A stretch of 64,000 nucleotides of DNA from CADEDH01 sp047974625 (GTDB taxonomy: Bacteria > Actinomycetota > Acidimicrobiia > Acidimicrobiales > SZUA-35): positions 28,621 to 92,620 of the forward strand of contig JBKECK010000044.1 in assembly GCA_047974625.1 (NCBI GenBank). Direction: 5' to 3'. This document shows, piece after piece, positions 26,821-35,611 of the stretch (positions are counted from its first letter, which is position 1; each line of letters begins with the position of its first letter). The notes beneath the pieces are model-generated. The model was not told where the DNA came from. It made no database searches and saw only the letters and a program-made list of their open reading frames with translations. The position numbers and the translations under genes were made by a program.

Positions 26821-27618
26821 TCAAGCTCCCAGCAGGACCTCGAGGGCGGCGGCGTGGAGCTCCGGGGTGGCGGCGGCCACCACGAATCCGCCCGCTGTGG
26901 GTGGGCGCCCGTCCAGGTCGGTCATGACCCCCCCGGCGCCAGTGACGATCGGGACGAGGGCCACGACGTCGTAGGAGGCGAGGCCGGCCTCCACCACCAG
27001 GTCGAGGTGGCCTTCGGCCAGGAGCCCGTAGTTGGCGCAGTCCCCGCCATAGCGGGTCATTCGCACCCGGGGCACGAGCCGGTTGTAGCGGTCGCGCTCC
27101 TCGCCCTCGGCGAACATCTCGGGGTGGGTGGCCGCCATGATCGCCTCATCGAGCCGGGTCGTCGACCGGGTGCGGAGGGTTCGGGCCCCGTTCGGGGTGA
27201 TGAGCCGGGGCCCGCCCGCCGGCGTGGCCAGATGGGTCTCGTCGATGACGGGCTGGTGCATCCAGCCGGCCACGGGGCGACCATCGATCACCAGGCCGAG
27301 CAGGGTTCCCCACTGGGGGTGTCCGACGATGAACGCCCTGGTCCCGTCGATCGGGTCGATCACCCAGGTTGCGTCGCCGTCCCCGGTGACGCCGCGTTCC
27401 TCCCCCAGGACGGCGTGGTCCGGGAAGCGGTCGGCGAGACCGGCCCGGAGGAGGTCCTCGACGGCCCGGTCGGCCTCGGTCACCGGATCGAATCCGTGGG
27501 CGAGCTTGTTGTCGACCCGCATCGGCTGGCGGTACCACCCCAACGCCTTCTGGCTGCAGGATCGGACGAGGTCGGTGATGTCAGGGACGTGGACCTCGAC
27601 GTCGAACGCGGCGCTCAC
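26821..27618 (-). CDS. hisN: Inositol monophosphatase family protein, HisN-like histidinol-phosphatase
   Basis: A 265-residue phosphatase. The metal-binding motifs are GEERG (Glu near 72) and WVIDPIDGTRAF (Asp, Asp); GDCANYGLLAEGHLDLVVEAGLASYD supplies the last aspartate. The GDCANY segment and the overall sequence match HisN-type histidinol-phosphatases better than inositol phosphatases. It would catalyse the penultimate step of histidine biosynthesis. Other his genes are not nearby, so assignment rests on sequence. The GTG start at 27618 overlaps the end of the DinB-like gene. Confidence 0.78.
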   Translation of the reverse strand: MSAAFDVEVHVPDITDLVRSCSQKALGWYRQPMRVDNKLAHGFDPVTEADRAVEDLLRAGLADRFPDHAVLGEERGVTGDGDATWVIDPIDGTRAFIVGHPQWGTLLGLVIDGRPVAGWMHQPVIDETHLATPAGGPRLITPNGARTLRTRSTTRLDEAIMAATHPEMFAEGEERDRYNRLVPRVRMTRYGGDCANYGLLAEGHLDLVVEAGLASYDVVALVPIVTGAGGVMTDLDGRPPTAGGFVVAAATPELHAAALEVLLGA

Positions 27619-28256
27619 GCCGCCCCGTTCGCCGCGGCGGGGCCCGGCCCGGGCCCGTCGCCGGGGTCATCCCCGGTGCCGGGGTCGTCCTCACCCCGGA
27701 GCTCCCGGTATCCCCGGGCCACGTCACCGAGATGGTGGATGTTCTCGTAGAGCAGATGTCGGGCCAGAGTCTCGACGGTCCAGGTGCGGTCGCCGGGGCC
27801 GGCGGCCGGGCGGTCCCAGTCGGCCCCGCTCACCCGGTCGAGCATGTCGGCCGTCCGACCGGCCGCGCTGGCCAGGTCGTAAGCAATCCGGGCCGGGTCC
27901 TCGGAGCCGTATGCGGCCGCCGCCTTCTCGTGATCCCAGTCCTTGAACTTCGGGTTGGACTTCCGCAGCGCCTGTTCGATGCGACGCCGGAAGAGCTGGG
28001 TCACGTCCCGCAGGTGGGCACCGTACTCGGCCGCCGACCAGACCTCGGGGGCGGGTCGCTCGGTGGCCAGCTCGCCCCGGCCCAGATCGGCCCGCCACTG
28101 GGCGGCACTGGCCCGGAGCCGGGCGCCCAGATCGGCCCGGGCCACCTCGGCCACCCGGCGGGTGTACTCCGCCGCCGGCAGCGGCGTGTCGTTCGCGTCC
28201 TGTTCGCCGCCGGGGCCGTCGTGATCCCCCGCTCCCCTACCCTCACCGGTCGTCAC
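27615..28256 (-). CDS. DinB superfamily protein
   Basis: A 213-residue helical protein. WSAAEYGAHLRDV near 73-85 and LARHLLYENIHHLGDVARG near 165-183 provide the histidines that bind a metal in the DinB/YfiT four-helix fold. Members include thiol-dependent S-transferases (mycothiol or bacillithiol), but the substrate here is unknown. N- and C-terminal tails are low-complexity. No Shine-Dalgarno sequence precedes the GTG at 28256; TACGAT lies 10-15 bases upstream, so a leaderless transcript is possible. It is coupled to hisN. Confidence 0.72.
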   Translation of the reverse strand: MTTGEGRGAGDHDGPGGEQDANDTPLPAAEYTRRVAEVARADLGARLRASAAQWRADLGRGELATERPAPEVWSAAEYGAHLRDVTQLFRRRIEQALRKSNPKFKDWDHEKAAAAYGSEDPARIAYDLASAAGRTADMLDRVSGADWDRPAAGPGDRTWTVETLARHLLYENIHHLGDVARGYRELRGEDDPGTGDDPGDGPGPGPAAANGAA

Positions 28257-28340
28257 GACACCGATCGTATCGGTCGGCGGGGAGGCGTGCCCGGCGGAGG
28301 ATCACCCGACCGGCCGCCGACGACCGGCCGGCGCCGGCGG

Positions 28341-30692
28341 TCAGCCCACCAGCTCGCCCGACCGGTCGTCGAGACTCCCAACGGCGGCCAGGTCGGGATC
28401 GGATCCCTCCACGTTGAGATCGGGAAGGAGACGGTCGAGCCAGCCGGGCAGCCACCAGTTGCGGGCCCCGAGCAGTTCCATGGTGGCCGGGACGAGCAGC
28501 ATCCGGACCAGGGTGGCGTCGAGGAACACGGCCATGCCCAACCCCAACCCGAACAGCTTGATGATCCGGTTGTCCTCGAACATGAACGCCCCGAACACCA
28601 CCATCATGATGGCCGCGGCCGCACTTATGACCCGGGCGGTGGACGCCAGGCCGTCGGCCACCGACCCCTGCGGATCCCCGGTGCGGTGGTATTCCTCCTT
28701 GATCCGGGAGAGCAGGAACACCTCGTAATCCATCGACAGGCCGAACACGATGGCGAACAGCATCATGGGCACGAAGGGTTCGATCGGACCGGGTTCGATG
28801 TTGAGCAGGCCACCGCCCCAACCCCATTGGAAGATGGCGACCACGATCCCGTAGGCGGCGGCGATCGACAGGACGTTCATCACCACCGCCTTGACCGGCA
28901 CCACCACCGACCGGAACACGGCCATCAGGAGGAGGAAACTGAGGGCGAGCACGGCGCCGAAGAACAGCACCAACCGGGACGACAGGTAGGCGGTGAAATC
29001 GACCGACGAGGGGACCGATCCGGTCACCGAGACCTGGCTGAGACCGGTGGTGTGGGCGGGGATGATCTCTTCGCGCAGGGTGGCCACCAGGTCCGTGGTG
29101 GCCGAGTCCTGGGGGGATGTGGTGGGAATGACCCGGATCAGGAATGCCTCCGGGGCGTCAGCCGAGTTGGGGAACGGTGGGGTGGCCGCGGCCACCCCGG
29201 CGGTGGTGGCGATGTTCTGGGCCAACGAGGCCGCGCTGGCCATCCCCTCGGACGAATCCAGCTCCCCGATGACCAGGACCGGACCGTTGGCGCCCGGCCC
29301 GAACCCTTCGGCGATCAGGTCGTAGGCCCGACGGGTGGTGGTGTTCTCCGGGAAGTTGCCCTCGTCGGAGAACCCGAGCCGCAGGCCGAGCACCGGCGAG
29401 GCCAGGACCAACAGTAGGGCGGTGCCGATCAGCATGGCCGCCCAGGGATAGGCCTGGATGATCCGACTCCAGCGGTAGGAGGCGGTATCCCGCACCCGCT
29501 TCTCGGGGCGCGGCGGCAGGGTGCGCTGCAGGGCCGGGACGGCCGAGCCGACGATGAGAACGACCACCGCGGCCGCCACGGCCACGATGGCCACGGTGGC
29601 CTGGCCGATACCAAAGGTGAACAAGGCAACCGAGACCAGACCGGCGGCCACGATACCCCGGATACGGGTGGTCTGGATCCGCTCCCCCACCGCCCCGAGC
29701 AGGGCCGGCAGGAGGGTCACCGAGGCGGCCATGGTCGCCGCCACCGTGATGGCCGCCGCCACCCCGAGCCCGCCGACAAACGACAGCCCGATGAGCAGCA
29801 TCCCCAGCAAGGACACCACCACGGTGAGACCGGCGAAGATGACCGAACGGCCGGCGGTGTCGATGGCGATGCCGACCGCCTCGATCTGGGAGAGGCCCGC
29901 GGCGACCGATTTCCGGTAGCGGGTGACGATGAACAGGGCGTAGTCGATGCCCACCCCAAGGCCGATCATGGCCCCCACCTGGACGGCCAGATCCGGGATC
30001 GAGGTCACATTGCTGGCCAGGGCGACCAGGCCCATGCCGGTGCCCACCCCGGCGACGGCCACACCGATGGGCAGGCCCATGGCCATGACCGACCCGAAGG
30101 ACAGGATGAGCACGATGACGGCGAACGAGAGGCCGATCAGCTCGGTCTCCGGGGGTTCGAACTCCCCGAGGGCGGCCCCGCCGAGCTCCACCTGGACCTG
30201 GTCGGTGAGACCGGCGTGAGCCAGCAACCGGTCGGCGTCGGCCCGGATCTCCTCGGCCAGATCGGCCGCCTCGACCTGGTCGATGTCCATCCCGAGGGTC
30301 AGATCGGCGTAGGCCACCTGGCCGGCCAGGGGCCCGGCCACCGAGATCTGTGAACCGGTGGGGTCATCGTATGGACTGACGATCTGGAGCTCGGGGGTGG
30401 ACGCGGCGACGTCGGCGAACAGCTCGGTCATGACCGCTTCGACTTGGGGATCCCGAACCCCATGCTCGGCCTTGAACACGATCGACGCCGGTTGCCCCTC
30501 ACCGACCCCGCCGAAGTACCGGCCGAGCAGGTCGAACCCGGTACGACTCTCCGAGGCCGGGATCTCGAAGCGGCTGTCGTAGGCGGCGCCGATCAACTGG
30601 CTGGCGGCGCCGACCCCGACGACGGCCACGATCCACATCCCAATCACGGCCTTCCAGCGAAGGAAGCACCATCGGCCAAGCGCTCGGTACAT
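28341..30692 (-). CDS. MmpL/RND family membrane transporter
   Basis: A 783-residue protein with about 12 transmembrane helices in two repeats: TM1, a periplasmic loop of about 150 residues, TM2-6, TM7, a second loop, and TM8-12. Family motifs include GLGVGIDYALFIVTRYR in the first half and FGLSMDYEVFLLSRIKEEYHRTGD in the second, each carrying the aspartate-tyrosine pair used for proton relay. MmpL proteins export lipids or related molecules across the cytoplasmic membrane. ATG 30692 has GAGAGGG upstream. It diverges from uppP and has no lipid biosynthesis neighbour that would name a substrate. Confidence 0.9.
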   Translation of the reverse strand: MYRALGRWCFLRWKAVIGMWIVAVVGVGAASQLIGAAYDSRFEIPASESRTGFDLLGRYFGGVGEGQPASIVFKAEHGVRDPQVEAVMTELFADVAASTPELQIVSPYDDPTGSQISVAGPLAGQVAYADLTLGMDIDQVEAADLAEEIRADADRLLAHAGLTDQVQVELGGAALGEFEPPETELIGLSFAVIVLILSFGSVMAMGLPIGVAVAGVGTGMGLVALASNVTSIPDLAVQVGAMIGLGVGIDYALFIVTRYRKSVAAGLSQIEAVGIAIDTAGRSVIFAGLTVVVSLLGMLLIGLSFVGGLGVAAAITVAATMAASVTLLPALLGAVGERIQTTRIRGIVAAGLVSVALFTFGIGQATVAIVAVAAAVVVLIVGSAVPALQRTLPPRPEKRVRDTASYRWSRIIQAYPWAAMLIGTALLLVLASPVLGLRLGFSDEGNFPENTTTRRAYDLIAEGFGPGANGPVLVIGELDSSEGMASAASLAQNIATTAGVAAATPPFPNSADAPEAFLIRVIPTTSPQDSATTDLVATLREEIIPAHTTGLSQVSVTGSVPSSVDFTAYLSSRLVLFFGAVLALSFLLLMAVFRSVVVPVKAVVMNVLSIAAAYGIVVAIFQWGWGGGLLNIEPGPIEPFVPMMLFAIVFGLSMDYEVFLLSRIKEEYHRTGDPQGSVADGLASTARVISAAAAIMMVVFGAFMFEDNRIIKLFGLGLGMAVFLDATLVRMLLVPATMELLGARNWWLPGWLDRLLPDLNVEGSDPDLAAVGSLDDRSGELVG

Positions 30693-30836
30693 GGGGCCCT
30701 CTCGGTAGCCGGAGTCGGGATCGGTCCCGCCATCTCCATCGGAGGGACCAGACTCCAGCTTGACGGCAAGCCTAATCACGGCCGGCGAGACGCATGGCAC
30801 CGAAAAGATGCCCACCCGTGGCACCATGATCCCCCT

Positions 30837-31856
30837 GTGAGCCTTCGCACCCCCCTCCCGGTCCGACCGCCCCGTCCCGGCCACATCCGTGTGGACGGAG
30901 CCGGTCCCCCACCGCTGCGGGGCCTGCGGACCCGCTGGCTTGTCGTGACCACCACCGCCGTGGTGGGCCTCCTGTGGACGAACCCGGCGGCGGCCACCGC
31001 GGCCGAGGCCACGGCCGACGCCGTCCCCGGCCTCTCGGTGACCGCCGCCGTGGTCCTCGGCCTCGTCGAGGGACTCACCGAGTACCTGCCGGTGAGTTCC
31101 ACCGGGCACCTGCTGGTGGCCACCAGGATGTTGGGGCTCGGCGGCACCGAGGCGTCCGACGCCGCCCTCAACGCCTACGCCATCTGCATCCAGGCCGGCG
31201 CCATCCTGGCCGTGGTGGTCCTGTACCGGCGCCGGCTGATCGAGATGGTCGAGGGCGTGTTCGGGGCCAGCGATGAGGGCCGGTCGATCCTGCTCGCCGT
31301 GCTGGCCGCCTTCGTGCCGACGGCCCTCATCGGTCTGGCCCTGAAGGACGTGGTCGAGTCCCGCCTGTTCGGCCCGGGGCCGGTGGCAGTGGCATGGCTG
31401 GTGGGTGGGGTCGCCATCCTCGGCCTGGTCCGGGTGGGGGTGTTCGACCGGGACGGCGCCCCCCTGGGCGACCTGACCATCCGCAACGCCGCCATCATCG
31501 GGCTGGCCCAAGCCATCGCCCTGTGGCCGGGGGTGAGCCGCAGCCTGGTCACCATCGTGGCCGGCGTCCTGGTGGGCTTGAGCCTGTCGGCCGCCGTCGA
31601 GTTCAGCTTCCTCCTCGGCCTGCTCACCCTGACCGCGGCCACGGCCCTCACGGCCCTCACCGACGGCGCCCTCCTCGTGGACACCTTCGGCGTGGTCACC
31701 CCTCTAATCGGCCTGTTCGTGGCCTTCGTGTCGGCCGTGGCGTCGGTCCGCTGGATGGTGTCGTGGCTCCAGAGCCGGGGCTTCGGCGTGTTCGGCTGGT
31801 ACCGGATCGTGATCGGGGTGGCCGCCCTGGTGGCGATCGCCGGAGGCTGGCTGTAG
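30837..31856 (+). CDS. uppP: Undecaprenyl-diphosphate phosphatase UppP/BacA
   Basis: A 339-residue polytopic membrane enzyme that recycles undecaprenyl diphosphate to the monophosphate for cell wall synthesis. Both catalytic motifs are present: GLVEGLTEYLPVSSTGHLL (near 77-95) and WPGVSRS (near 230). It has about eight transmembrane helices. It is some 60 residues longer than typical UppP because of an N-terminal extension with an extra hydrophobic segment (VVTTTAVVGLLWTNPAAATA), resembling a signal sequence. GTG 30837 is the best upstream start, but an internal GTG before that segment is possible. Confidence 0.9.
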   Translation: MSLRTPLPVRPPRPGHIRVDGAGPPPLRGLRTRWLVVTTTAVVGLLWTNPAAATAAEATADAVPGLSVTAAVVLGLVEGLTEYLPVSSTGHLLVATRMLGLGGTEASDAALNAYAICIQAGAILAVVVLYRRRLIEMVEGVFGASDEGRSILLAVLAAFVPTALIGLALKDVVESRLFGPGPVAVAWLVGGVAILGLVRVGVFDRDGAPLGDLTIRNAAIIGLAQAIALWPGVSRSLVTIVAGVLVGLSLSAAVEFSFLLGLLTLTAATALTALTDGALLVDTFGVVTPLIGLFVAFVSAVASVRWMVSWLQSRGFGVFGWYRIVIGVAALVAIAGGWL

Positions 31857-31877
31857 CCGTCCTCCACCCCCCGATGG

Positions 31878-31896
31878 GCCCGGCCGGGCCGGGCCT
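31878..31896. terminator. GC-rich hairpin between convergent genes
   Basis: GGCCCGGC (31878-31885) pairs with GCCGGGCC (31889-31896) around a three-base loop, between the uppP stop and the FHA-ABC stop. It is a likely bidirectional terminator. Confidence 0.55.
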
Positions 31897-34652
31897 CAGC
31901 GGTTGACCGGGCGGGAGAACGTCCACCGGGCCGCCCAGGCGGCCACCGCGGCCAGCCCCAGCACCCAGTAGGTGAGCACCGTCAGGTTGACCACCTGGGT
32001 GGGGCGGCGGTGCTCCCACCGGGGGTTGTCGCACGACTCGGGGGTCGAGAATGCCGCGTCCGCCTCCCCGCCGCTGTCGGGCGCGGCAGCAGGCGCGGCC
32101 ACCGCACCGTCCGGCGCGGTCCCGTTCGGATCCCCGGGGGAGACGGGAACCAGGTCGTTGCAGCCTTCGGACCGGGGCAGGTCGACGGTGACCGCGGCCA
32201 TGGCCCCGCCCCACTGCACCGGATTCAGGTAGGTGAGCTGTTCCACCCCGGCACGACCCGAGGTGGGGACGACCAGGCCGCTCAACAGCAGGGCGGGAAT
32301 GATCACCAGGGGCATGATGGTGAGCGCCCGGGGGGTGTCGCTCGACAGGGCCGAGATCACCAGGCCCATGCCGACGCTGACCACACCGACGCCGGCCAAG
32401 GCGACCATCAGCTCCATCGGCCCGGACGGGATGAGGACCCCGTCGCCCAGGGGATACTCCTGGCGGAGCGACGCCATCAGGTGGAGGACGACGGCCTGGA
32501 ACACGGTGGCGGTCGCCAGGACCACCCATTTCGACAACACGAATCCGACCGAGGACACCCCGACGGCGGCCTCCCGTCGGAACACTTCCCGGTCGTCGAC
32601 GATCTCCCGGACGCTGTTCGAACCCCCCAGCCAGGTCATCGACAACACGGTGGCCAGGAGGTACTGGCGGGCACCGGGGCCCGTTTCGGGTCCGAAGGCG
32701 TCGCGGTAGAGCAGGAGGGAGAGGATCAGGCCGAGGATCGGGGCCTGGAGCAGCAGCAGGGCCAGTCGCTTCCGGTCACCCACGATCGAGTAGACGTACC
32801 GCACCAGCATGGTGGTGAAGTCACGCCACCAGGAGCGGGGCGGCAGGGGGCTGGTGGCCTGGCTCGGGGCCACCGGGACGGGGGCGCCGAACTTCAGGTA
32901 GGAGGTGGTCCGGGCGAACTCGAGCTCCCATTCGGCCCGCTCCCGGGTGGCCAGGAGGTTGAACACGCTGGCCATGTCGCCGCATCCGAAATGGCCGGCC
33001 ACCTTGGACGGCGGGCCGATGAAGGCGAGCCGACCACCGGGGGCGAGGACGAGCACGAGGTCGCAGAGCTCGACGCTGGCCACGCTGTGGGTGACCACCA
33101 TGGTGGTGGTGCCCTCGTCGGCCAGGGTCCGGAGGTTGAGCATCAGCTCGCGCTCCAGGCCGGGGTCGAGCCCGGAGGTCGGTTCGTCGAGGATGAGGGC
33201 CTGGGGGGCGCCGACCAGCTCGTAGCCGACGCTGACCCGCTTCCGCTGGCCGCCCGACAGGGCCCGGATGCGGAGATCGAGGCGGGCCGTGAGACCGAGG
33301 CCGGCGGCGACCCGGTTGACGGTCTCGTCGAGCTCGGCGGTGGAGGTGTCGGGGGGGAGGCGAAGCTTGGCCGCGGCGGCCAGGGCCCGACGGACGCTGA
33401 GGGGTTCGTGGACGGCGTCGTGCTGGGGGACGAAGCCGATGCGCCGACTGGTCCCCTCGTCGGTGGCGTAGACGTCCCGACCCCCGAGGGTGACGCGCCC
33501 CTGCTCGGCCGGTCGTCGACCGGTGAGGGCGTCCACCAGGGTGCTCTTGCCCGCCCCGCTGGGCCCGATCACCGCGGTGAGGGAACCAGCCGGCAGGGTG
33601 AAACTGACGTCGCTCAGGAGCACGGCCCCCGAGTCGACGATGACGCTGACGTTCTCGGCCTGGAGGGGCAGACCGTCCGCCTGGTGCTGGCGGAGCTGGC
33701 CGTTGGCCAGAACCAGCTGGGTCCGGCCGACCTCGATGATCTGGCCTTCGTGGACCGGGCTGTCGGAGACGCGGGCCCCGTCCACGAAGGTGCCGTTGTC
33801 GCTGTTGAGGTCGCGGATCCGGTAGCCGGAGGTGTCCACGACCAGTTCGGCGTGGATCCGGGACACCAGGGGGTCGGCCAGGCGGAGATCGCACTGGTCG
33901 GAGCGGCCGATGCGGGTGGGGCGGCTCGGGGCATCCAGGACGGCGCTGAGCTGGCCCAGATGGCGGTCGCCGGCCGGCCCGCCCGAACCTCCCGCGGGCG
34001 ACGGCGGCGACGGCAGGGACGACAATGGGGGCGACGGCAGCTGGCTCGCCGGGGGCGACGGCGACGAAGCCGGCGGCGATGGCAACGAGACCGGGGGCGA
34101 CACCGCCGGCGGGGTAGACACGACCGACGGGGCTGACGGGGGCGCGAACGACGGCGTCGGCGCCGACGGAACGATCGCGTCGACCGGACCCGACGGCGGC
34201 GACCAGGCCTGCTCGGCGGCTGGGTTCGAGGTGGGTGGCGGGGCGTCGCCCGGCAGGACCTCCACCTCGAGCCCGGGGCCCTCGCCGGGAGGGCCGAGCC
34301 AGACCGGGGTTCGCCCCGCCATGAACGTGATCTGCGACTGGCGGGTGTGGCCGTCGTGCAGGCCATTGGTGCTGCCCTGGTCGATCAGAAACCAGCGACC
34401 GTCGCTCTGTCGGAACTGGGCGTGACGGCGCGACACCTTCGGATGGTCGACGACCACCGCATTGGTCGCGTCACGACCGATGGTGGCCCCATCGGCGATG
34501 GGCCGGGGCCGCCCGTCCAACCAGACGACGGCGGCGACCCGGCCGCCGGTGCCCGACGGTACGTGCCATGGCCCCGAGGGCGGCGCGACGTTCCCGAACG
34601 GCGTGGACGCCCCCGGGCCCGATGGTGTGTGGCCAGGTTCAAAATTGGTCAT
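31896..34652 (-). CDS. FHA-FHA-ABC transporter fusion (Rv1747-like, ABCG type)
   Basis: A 918-residue protein. FHA domain 1 occupies about 40-130 (TIGRDATNAVVV, VSRRHAQF, GSTNGLHDG). A Pro/Ser-rich linker follows (about 150-230), then FHA domain 2 (235-320; RIGRSDQCDLRL, VSRIHAELV, NSDNGTFVDG). The ABC domain (330-560) has GPSGAGKST, LSGGQRKRVSVG and ALILDEPTSGLDPG. Six transmembrane helices complete the C-terminus, with an external loop near 830-880. The order matches M. tuberculosis Rv1747, an exporter regulated by phosphothreonine binding through its FHA domains. No serine/threonine kinase gene is in this window. It overlaps the upstream SCO6745 gene as ATGA. Confidence 0.9.
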   Translation of the reverse strand: MTNFEPGHTPSGPGASTPFGNVAPPSGPWHVPSGTGGRVAAVVWLDGRPRPIADGATIGRDATNAVVVDHPKVSRRHAQFRQSDGRWFLIDQGSTNGLHDGHTRQSQITFMAGRTPVWLGPPGEGPGLEVEVLPGDAPPPTSNPAAEQAWSPPSGPVDAIVPSAPTPSFAPPSAPSVVSTPPAVSPPVSLPSPPASSPSPPASQLPSPPLSSLPSPPSPAGGSGGPAGDRHLGQLSAVLDAPSRPTRIGRSDQCDLRLADPLVSRIHAELVVDTSGYRIRDLNSDNGTFVDGARVSDSPVHEGQIIEVGRTQLVLANGQLRQHQADGLPLQAENVSVIVDSGAVLLSDVSFTLPAGSLTAVIGPSGAGKSTLVDALTGRRPAEQGRVTLGGRDVYATDEGTSRRIGFVPQHDAVHEPLSVRRALAAAAKLRLPPDTSTAELDETVNRVAAGLGLTARLDLRIRALSGGQRKRVSVGYELVGAPQALILDEPTSGLDPGLERELMLNLRTLADEGTTTMVVTHSVASVELCDLVLVLAPGGRLAFIGPPSKVAGHFGCGDMASVFNLLATRERAEWELEFARTTSYLKFGAPVPVAPSQATSPLPPRSWWRDFTTMLVRYVYSIVGDRKRLALLLLQAPILGLILSLLLYRDAFGPETGPGARQYLLATVLSMTWLGGSNSVREIVDDREVFRREAAVGVSSVGFVLSKWVVLATATVFQAVVLHLMASLRQEYPLGDGVLIPSGPMELMVALAGVGVVSVGMGLVISALSSDTPRALTIMPLVIIPALLLSGLVVPTSGRAGVEQLTYLNPVQWGGAMAAVTVDLPRSEGCNDLVPVSPGDPNGTAPDGAVAAPAAAPDSGGEADAAFSTPESCDNPRWEHRRPTQVVNLTVLTYWVLGLAAVAAWAARWTFSRPVNR

Positions 34653-35575
34653 GAGTCGGTGCTGGGGACCCCCGAGCCGTCGGCTCCGTCAGTGTCCGGT
34701 TTGGTCACCGTAGGCGGTGGCCACCGCCCGGACACCTCTCCGGTGTCGCGAAGATATGTCACGAGGGGATCGAGACCCGCCACCACCGTGGCCACACCGT
34801 CGGCTCCGAGCCGGGAGACCAGCGGCCGCGCCAGTTCGTCGGTCCGGGACTCGATGGTAGCCCGAGCCGTTCGCCCCGTCCGGGTGAGGACGCCCTCCCC
34901 GTCCAACCAGCCCCGGTGGCGGAGCCGGTCCACGGCCGCGGCCCACTCCTCCTCGGTCCAGCCCCGGATACCGAGGATGGTCGGCCGGTTGCCAAAGCCC
35001 CGGGCGGCCATCAGGACGTGGCACTCCACCCCGTCCACACCAGAACCGGCCAGGGCAAGGTTGTGACCGTCACCCCGGTACTCCCGGGCCAGGGTGCACC
35101 CGTGCCACACCGCCATGAGCGGATCGTCGGGCCAGGCCAGCTCGGCGTAGGCCGCGTAGAGCGGCCGGCCGGCCACGGGCAGGTCGGCCACCGCGGCCCG
35201 GATCGTCCCGGCCACCGCCGCGGCGGCATCGGTGGGGGCCGCCGGGGTGGCCGAGAGGCGGGACAGAGCGGCTGCCACCCGTTCGTGGCGGACCCGAACC
35301 GCGTCGGCGGGGGCCAGGATCGACCACACCCCCGGAACGGCCCGTCCCACCATCCGGGGGGCGAAGTTGTAGAACGCCGCCGTCACCACACCCGCCCCGA
35401 CCGGTCCCATCGGGGCCGGCCGGTAGCCGAAGTAGGCGTGCCACCAGCCCCGGTAGCCCAGGTCGGTCAGATCGGTCAGCTCCGGCGAGTAGTAGGAGAT
35501 CGAGTGGACGGGTTCGAACCGTCGGGACAGGGCACGGGCCGCTCCGTCGGTCCCGTCGAGGGGCGCTTCAGCCAT
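34649..35575 (-). CDS. SCO6745 family protein
   Basis: A 308-residue protein of the actinobacterial SCO6745 family: ARALSRRFEPVHSISYYSPE at the N-terminus, then LGYRGWWHAYFGYRPAPMGPV. The C-terminal half looks like a winged-helix fold (WTEEEWAAAVDRLRHRGWLD, LTRTGRTARATIESRTDEL), suggesting nucleic acid or ligand sensing. No function is established. ATG 35575 has GGGAGGACC upstream. It is translationally coupled to the FHA-ABC transporter downstream, an association that may point to a shared role. Confidence 0.72.
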   Translation of the reverse strand: MAEAPLDGTDGAARALSRRFEPVHSISYYSPELTDLTDLGYRGWWHAYFGYRPAPMGPVGAGVVTAAFYNFAPRMVGRAVPGVWSILAPADAVRVRHERVAAALSRLSATPAAPTDAAAAVAGTIRAAVADLPVAGRPLYAAYAELAWPDDPLMAVWHGCTLAREYRGDGHNLALAGSGVDGVECHVLMAARGFGNRPTILGIRGWTEEEWAAAVDRLRHRGWLDGEGVLTRTGRTARATIESRTDELARPLVSRLGADGVATVVAGLDPLVTYLRDTGEVSGRWPPPTVTKPDTDGADGSGVPSTDS

Positions 35576-35611
35576 GACCGGTCCTCCCGGGGCCGGGTCG
35601 GCCGCTGGCGC

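Noticed and set aside
30693..31511. MmpL gene extended by 273 codons at its N-terminus
   Set aside because: The extension lies antisense to uppP and reads as His/Gly/Gln-rich sequence without membrane segments. ATG 30692 has a ribosome binding site and the family's first helix.
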